A DNA stretch of 64,000 nucleotides from Coffea arabica (GCF_036785885.1 NC_092328.1:14964111-15028110); one strand, 5' to 3'; positions 48,565 to 61,373 are shown, counted from the first letter of the stretch. The notes: generated from the letters alone by a model not told the origin. Made by a program: numbers and translations.

Positions 48565-50166
48565 TAGAGGCGTTGACGACTCGAGCTGCTCGCGAGTAGC
48601 TCGCGAGCAGCTCGAGTCAAAGCTCGGCTCAAGCTCGTGTTGACCGAGCTCGAGTCGAGTTCGAGCAATTCGTTAATACAAACGAGTCGAGTTCGAGCCT
48701 TTATTTTTTAGGCTCGATAGCTCGATGAGCCACTCGTTAGGCTCGAGTAAATATGAAATTACAAAAATATCCTTTGTTAGGTTACCTAATTTTTGTTCCT
48801 CACTTTCACTGCCCCCAATCTAGCATCTTCCTCCGCCGACAATCCTAGTTAAGCCTGTTGACAACCCTTCTTCCAGTTCCTTCACAGAATTGGACCCAAA
48901 CAAACACGCCATAGCCGTAGCGGCTGCCACCGCCGCCGTTGCCGAGGCTGCTCTTGCTGCTGCTCAGGCAGCTGCAGAGGTCGTTAGGCTGAGCTTGGAT
49001 TAAGGTGTCAGTTCTTGGATTAAGGTTTGAGCTTTACGAATTCCGTTGTCTACTTTAGCAGAGATATTTGAAGCCAAAGTTGCATAAGGAGTTTTGATAA
49101 AGTTGGTGTACTGAGGTCACGTTGGGTTGGAGAAGCAGGTCACGTTGGATGCCTCAGCAACTGTGGTTCTCGTTTGAGCTTCATCAGAGGACAGATCCAT
49201 TAAGGGAGGCAGCTCCGAAGAACACGAATCATCACGACAATTTGTCGCCCAGGTTAGCCCTGAAATGTGTGGGCTTGCGCTTGAACAAGAGACCTCCTCA
49301 AGTAATGTATTGCTTTTTCTGGCCACAATTTGCTGATCGTCTAATTTTCTTGTCCTTTTCTTTGGGTTTGATTTGCTAATTGAAGTTTGAACAAAATAGA
49401 GAGCTATCCCTCGGTAGCAAGTCTAAAATAATTATACTTTTGCACACTTTACAAGACTTAAAGCATTACCTGCTTTCTACTTTTTGCTGGCTCTTTGGAT
49501 TATTTTTTGCTGGTTTTTCGCGTCTGATTCTTTCAAGTTTTTGGCTGCTGTTTTACGCTTTTTTTTTTGGCAGCTCACTTGCTGGTTTCTTTTGCTTCTT
49601 AATATAGTTAATGTTGAAGAGCTTATGCATCGGAGCTTGATTTGTTGATGAAGTGTTGAAGACATTATTTACATTTGAAAATTGATGGTTACTTATTGTA
49701 TTTTATTTCCTCGTGCAACAATGGTTGAACATTTCAAGTGTTGGACATTTAGATTTTTATTTCTTATATGTTTATGATTATATTAGTGGATAATTTGTAG
49801 GCCTTAAGATCAGGAATATGTGAAAATTGTTATTATCATGCTCAAATTGTATAAAAAACATGCAGACAAAAATGTTGTTTTCTTGCCCAAAACTCCAGAA
49901 ACTTGAGCTGATTTCGAGCCCGAGCTCGAGCTCTTAACGAGCTAGAAATTGAGCTAAATTCAAGCGAAACGCGAGCCAGAAAATCAAACGAAAATCGAGC
50001 GGCTCGCGAGCCATAAGCGAGTCGATCTCGAACTTGCCTTTTTCTAAATCGAGCCGAGCTCGAGCTTTATTTTACGAGCTCGTCGAGCTCGAGCTCGCAT
50101 ATAAATAAGCTAAGCTCGATTCGATAATTTTAAAACTCGATTCGACTCGGCTCGTTTGCACCCCTA
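48565..50166. mobile_element. non-autonomous hAT-like element with captured gene fragment (1602 bp)
   Basis: The ends are TAGAGGCGTTGACGACTCGAG (left, diverged) and, on the other strand, TAGGGGTGCAAACGAGCCGAG. Both subterminal regions are dense in CTCGAG/GAGCTCG words. Flanks repeat GTCACGACCATA at 48553-48564 and 50167-50178. This 12-bp repeat is longer than the usual 8 bp of hAT, perhaps because neighbouring bases matched by chance. The middle holds an IQD-like coding fragment and non-repetitive DNA. Confidence 0.8.
48824..48991 (+). pseudogene. IQD family gene fragment (captured)
   Basis: The frame reads DNPSSSSFTELDPNKHAIAV, then an Ala-rich helix (AAATAAVAEAALAAAQAAAE), then VVRL. I recognise this as a conserved segment of plant IQD proteins (calmodulin-binding, IQ67-domain family), close to the IQ region. 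Only about 56 codons remain. After VVRLSLD a stop follows, and no IQ motif or remaining exons are seen. It lies wholly inside the hAT-like element, so it is probably a transduplicated piece rather than a resident gene. Confidence 0.75.
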
Positions 50167-50178
50167 GTCACGACCATA

Positions 50179-50500
50179 TCTAACAATTCATGGATCCAAA
50201 TTTGCCGACAACGTAAACATTTGAATTGAAGTGTTAGAACACGCCATGTAACAGTAACATATCTATCTTGTACGGGCCATAGAACCAATAGTTAAATATA
50301 ATTTCTTAGTTATAAAGATCTACAAGTTGCTTACGCTGAATCACACTTATTGAAGTGCTTTTACATTATTCATAAAAGGTTACACTGATAACTTTTCCTA
50401 CCCCATTTTTGATGCAAATCACCTAAGAATTGCTTAGATGTGTCCTACGAATTCCAATAACCAAAAAATGTGAAAAATAATAAAAATCCTTTTTTTTCCT
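50179..50500. other. intergenic DNA
   Basis: AT-rich, nothing recognised. Confidence 0.4.
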
Positions 50501-51917
50501 GGGAAAATGGCTATTTTCGTCCCTAAACTTTTTTTAGAGTCGATTTAGTTCCTAACTTTTATTTCTGGCCAATTTAATACATGAACTTAATATTTGGATC
50601 CAATTAAGACCTTTTACCTCGGCGCCACCACCTAAAAGTAATTTGTCTCCTAATTTAACATTAAACAAGGGCATTTTTGAAAATTTTGAATTATCTCTTC
50701 TCCACTACCAACCGCCGTCACTTGCCACCCACATCCTCCTTCTTCTTTTATCCTTCTCTTTTCATCCACGTTTGAGTTTACATTGTAATTGAGAAAGTAG
50801 ATGAGGAAATCTGCAAATGTAGGTGAGTGGGTTCCCCAATATTCCAGCCCTCAAAGCTCTAGCTTTTTTATTTTGAAAATAGAAGAAATTTTCTTATGTA
50901 TACAGGTCAAATGCATCAAAGAGAACAAATTCAGTAGAGAGAGAGAGAGAGAGAGTCACTCATGGAAATTGTGATTTAGAAAATGCATTTAGGATCATGA
51001 AAGAGTGGCAATCCAAGTCATCAGGGACACGGATGGCTATGAATTCTACTTTATTAGTACAATAAAACTCCCATAAATAGGGCCAAATCAGTTAAGGAGC
51101 ATTAAGAGGCTAGAACTTGAGCCCAATCTGCATAGTAGCAGGTAGAAACAAACGGTTGAAGAAAATACCACCGAGCCCCCAGTATAAATTAAGAAGGCAG
51201 AGAGAAAAGGTGTAGGTGGGAGGAGAGGTGAATAAATAAAAATTTTACCTCAGCCAAAAACCGTTGGGCTTTGGCTCGGCACCTTCCTGTTGTCTGAAGC
51301 CTCTGTGGCAGGCAAGCAATGAAAGACTAAGAAAGAATAACCCCATAACCACAAGCCAATTGGCTGGGAAAGACAGCCAACAGAAGTAGCAGCAGCTTCC
51401 AGTCAAGAGGTCGGGTTGGGCCCAACACTAACTGCTATGCTGGGTGATCGCCGCTCACTTGAACTGTGCACCCACTTGATGTTAGATGAAAGTACTTGAT
51501 CTCTTTAGACATCACATCTTTGGAGGGTTAACGGGAAAGGGGGGTGACTGAGGAAATTAGTCGACAGAGAAAGGAAAGGAAGGACGGGGAGGCGGTGGCG
51601 GTGCCGGCAAGGAGGGGTGAGGTAGAGGAAGGATTAAGAAGTTAATTAAATATATTAAAAATCCCTTCAAATAGCTTTAAAATAAAAAATACCCCAAATA
51701 CTAATAATTTTTTTAATCTACTCAGTTTGGTTACAATTCATGCCTGAAGTTCCTAATGTTAAATTAGGAGCCAAATTGCTTTTAGGTGGTGGCATCACCG
51801 TAAAAGGTCTTAATTGAATCCAAAAATTAAGTTCATATATTATATTGGCCAGAAATGAAAGTTAGGGACTAAATCGACTCTAAAAAAAAGTTTAGGGACG
51901 AAAATGGTCATTTTCCC
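50501..51917. mobile_element. long-TIR element, MULE-like, non-autonomous (1417 bp)
   Basis: Terminal inverted repeats of about 150 bp: the left end starts GGGAAAATGGCTATTTTCG and the right end, on the other strand, GGGAAAATGACCATTTTCG. Both continue through TCCCTAAACTTTTTTTAGAG and CCTAAAAGcaatTTG-type text. Long TIRs and this end sequence fit Mutator-like elements, which give 9-11 bp duplications. The flanks share only TTTCCT-like text, so the TSD is unproven. The centre (about 50700-51650) is richer in GC than the surroundings and may be captured host DNA, but I recognise no protein in it. Confidence 0.75.
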
Positions 51918-52259
51918 TTTCCTTCCTTTTTGTTTAATTTTTTAATTTCATTTATTTATCCTAATAAATTTTCAACTGTTTCTACTCTTCTGCACAATTG
52001 GAACATGCTTAATCTCATTATTCAAATTTTGCATAGTATATGTACTTACCATTTTGCATTGTGAATAGCTAATTGATAATATATTCTACCATTTTCACTT
52101 ACTTCGATATCAAAGACTCAATTAAATAACCCTTTAAAATATACTGCACATCAACTTTTATGATCTTTTTTTTTTTTTTTGCATCTCAATACAGTTATCA
52201 ATTAAGTTTCAAATGAAATAAATATTGTATAGAATTATTTGAGTTATTCAATAGCAATA
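51918..52259. other. intergenic DNA
   Basis: AT-rich with a poly-T run near 52168; nothing else seen. Confidence 0.4.
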
Positions 52260-52264
52260 TCCAC

Positions 52265-55200
52265 TGTAGACACCAAATTCTTAAATAATTTGTATGTTGC
52301 ATCTAATTCATGATTTTGTTTTAGATTATCTGCATTTTAGTTGTTACCTTTTTATTTGTCTTTTATTTGCTAATTATTTGTCATATTAATTTTGTTCACG
52401 TTTTAGTCTTAGTTTTAGTTTTAAGTTTTAACGTAAAATTTGTGAAAAAAAAAGGAAAGAAAAGAGGAAATTGATGAAAAATGGAAAATTGTGCTTTCGT
52501 GGATTCTAGTTTATTTAGATTTAGTTTCTATCCAATGTTAATTAAATTTTTTTGTTGTTTTTGTTGTTTGTTATCTATTTTTATTATCAGTTTTATTTAA
52601 TTAATTAAAAAAAAAAATCAAAAAATCAAAAAAATCACAATCCTATTTCTGCCGAATCCATTTCCACTTCACATTCTAGTATTTTCTATCCTTAGTGCCG
52701 GTTTCTTTCTCCACTACCACACACATCCATTTTCATTTTGCTGCCGTGAACTAAGGAGAGAGCAGGGTCATTGGAATTAACGACTGAAAGAGAGCCGAGC
52801 CTTTTGGTTTTCTTTTCTTCCTGTCCGTGAGCTAAAAAAAAAAAAAAAAGAAACCTGCTGCCTTGTATCCTTGTACCCGTGAGCTGGTGAAGGGTCTGAA
52901 AACCAGGCCTCCTCCATCCTAGTCGCAAGTTGGAGCAAGGGAGAGGAGGAGCTGGCAGGCGGCATTTCTGGATAGCCGAGAGGAAGAAAAGATTGCAGCT
53001 GCTAGTCGTGGGTTTTAGGCTTCAAGCTAAGGTAAATTCTGGACTTAGATGAATTGTTTATAGGTTGATGCAGTTGTCTATACGCATGCATGTGGGTTTG
53101 TGAGGTTAGATGAGGAATTGAGACTTAAGAAATCTGGTTTGGAAGAATTGGAGCTGCCGAAAGTTTGAGCTGGAATTTGTAATTCTAATTAGCTAATCTG
53201 TGATAATCTGAGTCTAGATGCACATTTAATCAACTAAAACCTGGATGATCAGGATTTGCATGAAGGTAGTTAACCTTGAATAAGTCAGAAAATTGAAAAG
53301 ATACAAAATCAGGTTGCATGCAAGCCAACCGGGAACAGGATTGTTTGAAATTCTGGTTGAGTAATGTTTTTGATGTTGTCCGAATTTGCTTATGGATCAA
53401 AATTGATAGATAGTTTCTTATTTGATGTTGCATGTAAGCTACGTGGTCTGAATTTTGATTGCATGGCTGGAAATGTTATTGGAAGTTGCTGGATTGCTAA
53501 ATCAATTTTCCAGCTTAGCCGATGGAGCTGTTTTGGAAATTGCATGGGTATTTTAGCATGAAATTTGCTGGAAAGTGGTCGATTTTCACTTGGTTAGATG
53601 TTTGACTAATTAAAATTAGATGTTCAAGCTAAGGAAGTTTATTGGTCTGGTTAAGCAAGGAAAAAAATGAAATAATGAACAACTCCAATTGCCGAATGCT
53701 GGCTGGACTTTTCTCTAAGCACTGGTGTGTTTTTCTGTTTATGTTTTGGCTTATTAGGATGTTGAATTTGGTAATTTTATTGTTAAGATCAAAGTCATGA
53801 TGTTTGTTTAAGATTCTAGTTTTTGTTTGGATGGAAAAGTTGCATTAGAATGACCACAAGAATGGCAAGAGACATTGCTGGAAAATGTACATAGCTGGCC
53901 GAATCTTCATGTCTTACGGTTTTAGTTTTTTTGTTTATTCTTTCATTTCGGTTCCAAGCTGGTATCTTGTCTAGATGATAGTTCAATCAAGCCTCTTATT
54001 GGTTGTTTGCATGAATATGTCTAAGTGCAAGAAGAAATTGCATGAGAATGGTTGTGGAAGGAAAGATTTTTCCTGAAGCTGCGAAATGGTTATAGCAGAA
54101 ATTTTCTTCATGGCATTTGCATGATTTTTCTTTTATGCTTTGGTTTGATTGAATGTTGAAGTTGTTTGCGGAAATGAAGTTAGTTTGAGTTGAAAGAATT
54201 TTGATTAAGTTTGTGTTGAGGTTGACACTTGTTTTGCGGAAATGAAAGTAGCAATGTTGTTTTGGGCTGCAGAAAGCTTTCGGCAAAAATGATTGTTGCA
54301 GAAACAAGTTTCTTACGCTTGTTGCATGAACCTGCATGGAAATTGTTTCAAAATTGCCTTTGAACCCCCCAAGTCCCCCCTAGCTCACTATGGCCCAAGT
54401 AATTTGAATACTTAATCAATTTAGTCCCTCAAGCTTCTCCATGTTCCACAAAAGCCCAAGCATGTTCTCATTTCTTTACAATTAGGTCCTAAGGTGGGTG
54501 TACTTTGAGTCATCATTTGGCCTTTCATTGTTTTTTTTTGGGATTTTTGAAGCTCTTAAATTTTTCAATTAGTTTTATTTGGTTGATTAATGGTGGCTAT
54601 CGAGTTTTCAAAATGCATGTTTAAATCATTCATGGACCCTTGTTCACTCTTGGACCTTCAAAACTCCATAATGTTTGTTTGAATCTTGTTATTTACTTGG
54701 GGAACTTTTTGTGTTTTTAAAGGTTTCAATTAGGTTCAAATGATTGAGTAGTGCTTGCTTTTGGGTCTTTAGTAGATGTTATGCTTAGGGATCGGATGAT
54801 CATGCCTTTTGCCTTGGTCTTTAAGTAGTTTTGACTTCATTGAGTTGCAATTGAGGGAAAGTTTGATGTTTTGATGGATTCAAATTGTTTAGTTTATATC
54901 TTATCACTAAATTGGTGCATTAATCTTTCGTTTTTGGTGATTTTAGCCTAAGTTAGTCTTTTCTTGGTTGAATCTAGCCAAGTTGAGTTTGTTTACTCCC
55001 TTAGTATCACCAACGGGGAGGTATAATCTCTTTTACCCCTTTTGTTTCTCTCCTATGTGGACTAACGTGCTAATTGAGAATTACATGTTTACTTGGCTTT
55101 CTTAAATTTGCTTTAATTCCTTTCATTTTAAGTATTTCTTTTATTTATTCATGGGGTATGTGTACACCTCTTGGCTTGTAATAGATAGGGCTGTGGCGAG

Positions 55201-56650
55201 CAATTTGGTCCCTTTTCCCTTCCCCATTTGTTTTAGTTAGCCAATGTAATAGGCTCATTAGCTTGGTAGCTTGTGTTTGTTGCTATGTGTTAAATTGCTT
55301 TATTAGGTCCTTGCATTTAGTCGAGCATGCTAAGTGTTATGTGCTACGTGTTTATAAGTGATTTGCATGTCTATTTGCTTTCTATAGTTATAAATGAATA
55401 TGATGGATGAATGCACGTCACCACACTAGTCCAACGCTAGTTGTGGCTCATTATTTCGTATTCCACTAGTCCAACGCTAGTAGGAATTCCTAGATATGGG
55501 TTAGTCCAACGCTAGACCCTTAGGGACTTCCCCTCGTTAGTACATGCTTGCATGTTCATTACATGTCATGCATTTTTTTTAGTTTTATCATTTTGCATGC
55601 CCCTCGAACCCCTTTGCCCTCCATTTTAGGATTTTTGCATTTCATGCTAGTTATAGGGTTCATTTGCTTGAGAGTCCCCTTAAATATGGGATATAGACGA
55701 GTGTGGCTTTTTCTAAGCCTTAGCACGCTTGTATTCCCTCTATAAAAGGGCAAATTGAGTCACGATTTAGGTCTCCCCGTACCCAATATGCATGAATTCC
55801 CTAGGCTCATGCATTTTCAAATCCACTTTACCATTTTATACCCTCATCACACTTTCATTTTTCCTCCCATTTTGCACACGTGCACCTTTATGTTTCTTCA
55901 CTTGCACACGAACACTTTTATCATCACTTGCACACATGCACTTCATATTATCATTTCACATACCATACCTTGCCCGCTCACGTGCACATTTTCATTTACA
56001 TATTTATTGTTTTTTATTACTTTTTCAAACTCATGTCCTCACATTGCATACATGCATTTCATTCATTTGCATCCCACTCGCATTATTCGTGACCTCTCCA
56101 AAGGGTCATTATTGGGCTTCACAATTAATGTGATTGGCACCATTCAACCTTTGAAGAGAAATTTCCCCCAATATCCCTAGGTCTAGGGTTTGCATTCATA
56201 TAGTACATCCAAATGTAATAAATTTTTTGGTTAAAACAAGAAAATATTTGATTAAATCACGCAACTAGCCTTGGCTAGGTCGAAGGGGTGCCTTGGATTT
56301 TTATCCTTGCCTTCCCCTTCGTCAAATGTGACTCCCGAATCTTTTTCGTTGGTTTACGTGGACTAGGAGTCGTTTAAAAGGGGTTTTTTAATATTTTTTC
56401 CTATTTTTCTTTAAAAATTCATTTTAGGTGACTTGGTACACCTTAACTCATTACCAAGTGGCGACTCCGATTTTTATTTCGAAAACCCTTTTTAAACTAT
56501 AATTTTGGGTCAAATCGTCGCATTCTTAAACCCCCATTTAGACCCATTTTTCTTTTAAATAACAATTCATTTTCCAATCACAAATTGAATCAAAAAATAC
56601 ATTTTTTAAATCATTTATTTATTTTTTCTTATCAAAAATGGGGCGCGACA
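52265..56650 (+). repeat. 5' LTR of Tat/Ogre-like element (4386 bp)
   Basis: It starts TGTAGACACCAAATTC, a typical Tat LTR start, and ends GGGGCGCGACA right before the primer site. Three copies of CTAGTCCAACGCTAG (or TTAG.. variant) occur at about 55424-55515. A donor-like AAG|GTAAAT is near 53031, reminiscent of the Tekay-like LTRs, but no matching acceptor was fixed. The open frames at 55548-56180 are low-complexity and not taken as genes. Confidence 0.82.
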
Positions 56651-56652
56651 GT

Positions 56653-56670
56653 TGGCGACTCCACTGGGGA
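56653..56670 (+). promoter_or_regulatory. primer binding site (tRNA-Arg type)
   Basis: TGGCGACTCCACTGGGGA lies two bases after the LTR. This is the tRNA-Arg complement used by Tat/Ogre elements. Confidence 0.9.
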
Positions 56671-59133
56671 AGTCCTAAGTGGGTCCAAGCTTTTTGACTT
56701 AACCATTTGTTTCCTTTTTCTACCCTTTCTATGCATGGCATGTGGATATTAGGATTGCATTTTTCATTTTAGGACCTTTTGTCTTATGTACGTAATCAAA
56801 CCAATCCCTCGACTCACGAATATATGTTTGAATGAATGTTTACTTGTTATCTCGCGCTTGCATTGCATTTTGGGAGGTATGGGTCACCCTAGAGCCTCGC
56901 GTTGGTTCTTGACCCTTCCCCTCCAAACGAGCACTAGCATACGAGCATACGCTTTACTTCTTTTATCCCTTTATTTTTCTTTTAGTGGCTTGCCACGCCA
57001 CTCCACCCTATTAGGATTAGGTGACTCACTTGGACATGTGATCACGACACGATGTGTGTGTAGCATGTTCCAATGGGTCACTCAATCTTCCACTTAAAGC
57101 TATTGGTTGATAGCCTTTAGCTTTTGGTCGAAGATTGAGGTTTTGATAGATTCACTCAAACACGTAGCCGTGACACGATGTGTGCGTAGCGGTGTTTGGG
57201 GAATCGCTCGAGCCACCGACAAAGAACCTTGGGATTGATGACCCTTGGTTTCTAAGTCTGAAGGCTCGGGGACCTGAGCTCATCGAGTCTAGATGCATTA
57301 GCGAACCCCAACCTCATGCATCCATGATAGCTTGCCTAGGGTAGAGTCGGCCTTACCCTAAATTAGGGACACAATTCACGATGGGAGGGGTCCAACCCCT
57401 TTCTCCTTTTTATTGCTTTATTTCTTTGTATTTATTTCGTTGCTGCAATGTGTTATGTGCATTTATCTGGCTGAACTAACTTTTCTTGGTTTTGAGTCCC
57501 CATTGCGTTCACAAACTCTGGCAAATAAGAGGTCTGGTACGACCTCCTTTTAGAACCTACCCTTATAGATAGGCTATTGCACGTTTAAAATATTTTGGTA
57601 TATTGCATTCATAGATTAGTAATTGCATATCATTCTAGGCCTACCTTGGCGTATAAAAGGTCCTTTTAGATCATGATTTCATTTCAAATTGCATGTTTTA
57701 CTGCTTTAATAAAATGGCATCATGCATAAACCCTAGAAAGGGAATGCCACATAGGGAATCCCGTGTTTAGGAATAAACCACCTTATGTCTCGGATACTTA
57801 ATCCAAGGAGACTTGCACGTTCATATTTCCTGTACCATCCAAAGGGGTAGTGCACAAGGTAAGGTAGGATCCGATCATTTTCATAGAGTGATCTTTGGAA
57901 TATGAGCGTCTAAAAATCACTTTTTGGCCATTTTATCAAAAATTGGTAAAAATCCCTTGCGTGAAGGACATTAATTTGAAGAAATTCACAAATGATTCCT
58001 CCTTTTGAGACAATAAATAAATTGAGGCCAAAATTTTATTTTTAGAAGGTCATAGACTAATGCACTTCAATAATTTTGAAATAACCAATGGTCGGATGAT
58101 TTAACCAATCCATTTTGCCGATTCATTCGATAAATCGTCAATTCACTTGACCATTTTACCCTTTTTAGGGTCATCTGTTCAATTTTGAATAAATCGTCAA
58201 GTCATTTGACCAATTTACCCTTTTTAGGGTCATTCGGTCGCTTTTGAATAAATTATTAATTCAATTGACCAAATTACCCCTTTTAGGGTCTTTTGACCAA
58301 TTTACCCTTTTTAGGGTCATCCGGCCGATTTTTGAATAAATCTCTAATTCAATTTCATTCATTTGATCAATTTACCCATTTTTAGGGCAACCGAGCCGAT
58401 TTTTGAATAGATCAAGTTTCGTTCAATCTATTTGATCGATTTACCCTTGTTAGGGTGATTTGATTAATTTTGGATAAATTAAATTTCATTTAATTCATTT
58501 GACCTGTTTCCCTTTTAGGGTAATCCAGTCAATTTTTAATAAATTGTCAATTGACCAATTAGGGTTTCGATATCGAATTCCAAATTGGGAAATCTAGTCA
58601 ATTTTTGAGAAAACCATCCATTATATCCAACTATTTAATCAGTTGGGTTTTTGACTCATGCTTCACTGAGGAAATTTGTCGACAAATTCCAATCTCTTCG
58701 ATAGGAGTTCGTCAAGGTCAAACCCATGCGTTTTACAAATCAAAGGTGATCAATCTATTCGGACGTTGTCCTCATTTTGACAAATCCCTCGTCACTCCAA
58801 TGGTCAAATTTTTCAAATTATTTTTCACTCAATGAGTTGATCAGATCCGTCAGGTATGGTATAGTGCTTACCCTAGAGGATTGCATTTTCATGCTAGGCC
58901 TACCCTTGGCATAAAAAGGGCTCCCCAATAGGACATGCATCCGAATTTTTTGGATAGTTACTAACTCTTGCCTTTTTCTTTTCCTTTTCTTTATTTTTAT
59001 TGGAATAACTAAGCAAGGGTTGAATCTAAAGACAATTCCTTTCAAAATTCTTAGGTAATATTTAAATATAGCTTCTCGTCGAAGCCCCATCATAACGCGG
59101 TCCCGTAGTCAAGCCCAGAGGAGTCGTGTAAAC
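56671..59133 (+). other. untranslated leader of Tat/Ogre-like element
   Basis: A long leader before gag without convincing reading frames. It contains paired text such as CGACACGATGTGTG at about 57045 and 57170, and a tandem-repeat stretch at 58085-58560. Long leaders are normal in Tat/Ogre elements. Confidence 0.6.
58085..58560 (+). repeat. irregular ~60-bp tandem repeat in leader
   Basis: About seven degenerate units share the order TTTTTGAATAAAT, then TCAATTCATTTGACCAA, then TTTACCCTTTTTAGGGTCAT. The core ACCCTTTTTAGGGT is itself a hairpin-forming inverted repeat. Confidence 0.8.
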
Positions 59134-60942
59134 ATGAGTTCACAACCGGAACAGTCAGATAGGTCTGCTACTACCGCTCAACCCGAGACTTCAAGTTTGG
59201 GGATTCAGTTGACTGAGATGCTTACCAAGTTTGGAGAGATGGCGTCTGAGATGGCCGCCCAAAAGAAGTTGAATGATGAGCTAATTAGCAGCGGAGTTCA
59301 ACCCGAACCTGTACCCGCCAGACAGCCTGAGCAAGAGCCATTTGTCCTACCTTCGGCCCATGTCACTGTTACTCCATCATTTCCTATTGCACCCGAAGAA
59401 ACTTTCACCTATCCCACCACAAATTTGTCATACACTTACCCTCCTCATCCTTCATCTTTTCTTACTCACATGCGAGGTCCACAACCCCAAATCACTTCAA
59501 ATATACCACCTGAGCCACATACCTTTTATTACCCTGCTGCTGAGCCATTCCTGCCGGACCATACTTTTCAAACCAAGCCAGAAATGGGGGAATCTTCCGC
59601 TCCCGTTGATATGAAGTTGCTTAAGCGCCTTGATCGTTTTGATGAATTTATAAAGAAGAGTCAGGGGCTGAACAAGTAAGGAGTCCTGGATTACGATGAG
59701 TTTTGCCTTTTCCCGAATGTGCAATTGCCTGAGGGGTTCAAAACTCCGAAGTTTAACAAGTATGATGGGACGGGCAATCCCAAGACACACCTCCGACTGT
59801 TCGCCAACAAGTTGGGTAGGCCAACAGATGATGAAAATCTGCCTTTGAAGCTATTCCCAGAAAGTCTGGAGGGGGATGCACTCGACTGGTATTCCAAGCT
59901 GAAACCCGAAGAAGCAAAGACCTGGCTGGACTTGTCCAACGCTTTTGTAAGGCAGTACGAGTATAATTGTGAGCTGGCTCCAACACGAACCACGTTGGAA
60001 GGGACAAAGAGGAAGCCATCTGAAGATCACAAGACTTATGCCAAGAGGTGGAGGAAAATAGCTGCAAAAGTCGAGCCACCAATGACGGAAGACGAAATCA
60101 TACGTACTTTCATTAAGGCACATGATCCGCCGTACTTTGAAGAAATTTTTCGCATGACTGGATGCTCATTTGCCGCAATTGTTAATAAGCTTGAGGAATT
60201 TGATGATTTCGTGAAGACTGGAAAAATTGTTAATGTGTCTGCCCTAAAAACTCAAGTGGAAGCTTTGCAAAACCAAGGAGGTAATGGGAAGAAGCAACAA
60301 TTCAAAAGGCAAGAGGGGGAAACTACCTTCACCTGGAGTCAAAACCCTGTCTCAAGACCCAGATCTCGACAATACCCTACCTACTCAAACCCTTACCCCT
60401 ACTACTCAAATCCTCGTCCTGTTTACCACACCAATATCACTCATCCTCGACCTCGCCCAAATTATGCCAACCCACCTACAACCCTTTTCCAAATATCTCA
60501 ACCAAGCTTTCAACAAGCTCGTCCTCGGCCTCCTTACCACCAAAGATTTTCCCTACCAAATAGACCCACCTACAACTATCCCCGACCCACTGAAACCTAC
60601 AATCAAAGCCGTACCCGAACCTTCGCCAATCTAGGCAGGCCTTTGGACCAATTGTATGAGCAATTGAAGGCTGCCAACAAAATAGGCGTGATTCCCCCTC
60701 CAACTTACCTTCATGGCATGCCTGCTGGGTACAATCCACATGCTATTTGTGCCTATCATTCGGGAGTACCTGGCCACTCAACCGCCGATTGCAGGGCACT
60801 TAAGCACAAAGTCCAAGACATGATCGAGGCTGAGGAAATAGTGCTAAAGGGAAAGGGTGGACAAGGACCAAGTATAAGTACAAATCCCTTTCCTAAACAC
60901 AAGGACACCTTTGAGGCATCCACTTCCAATGACGAAATTTGA
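59134..60942 (+). pseudogene. gag: Tat-type Gag polyprotein, one internal stop
   Basis: A single frame of 603 codons from the ATG at 59134 to TGA at 60940-60942, broken only by TAA at 59677 (KSQGLNK*GVLDYDEL). The stop is best explained as CAA to TAA. The N-terminal part is Pro/Gln-rich and has a short helix (TEMLTKFGEMASEMAAQKK). The retrotransposon Gag domain starts near residue 205 (FNKYDGTGNPKTHLRLF, ALDWYSKL) and runs to about 330. A Pro/Tyr/Arg-rich linker follows (about 400-500). Near residue 539 is a knuckle-like motif (CAYHSGVPGHSTADC). Gag packages element RNA into cytoplasmic particles. Protease text does not follow. Confidence 0.88.
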
Positions 60943-61258
60943 AAATCCTAAAGGAGCTTTGCACAAGTTGGATGGCTGACTATCTTCCCCCTCGAAGATA
61001 ATTTCGATAAATCTAGGGGTTGTCATTTGCTAAAGTTCACAAAGACTTTTTCTTGCATGTGTGAATAGCTTAATGAAAGCGCCTTTTGCAAATTGAGTTT
61101 TGTCTTGTTTTCGCTTTGATTTGGAGTTTCATGAAATGCACAATTGGTTTTATTTGTTTATTTGATCATTGTCATGAAGTTTTTTTAATTCTTTTAGATG
61201 GCCAAAGATGAAATTATTTGATCCTTTGAATATCATTGTTCTGGAATCTGATGAAGCC

Positions 61259-61373
61259 CTTCATTGAAAAACCTCTTCTTTGAGAGAAAACCTTCATTGA
61301 GAAAACCTTCATTGAGAAAGCCTTCATTGAGAAAACCCTTCATTGAGAAATTCTTCATTGAAAAATCCCTTTC
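61259..61373 (+). repeat. short tandem repeat CCTTCATTGAGAAAA
   Basis: About seven imperfect copies of a ~15-17 bp unit (CTTCATTGAGAAAA/CC). They yield the spurious repetitive frame on the minus strand at 61233-61508. Confidence 0.85.

Noticed and set aside
55548..56180. several overlapping frames rich in His, Phe and Thr
   Set aside because: Low-complexity text within the Tat-like LTR; three frames are open at once.
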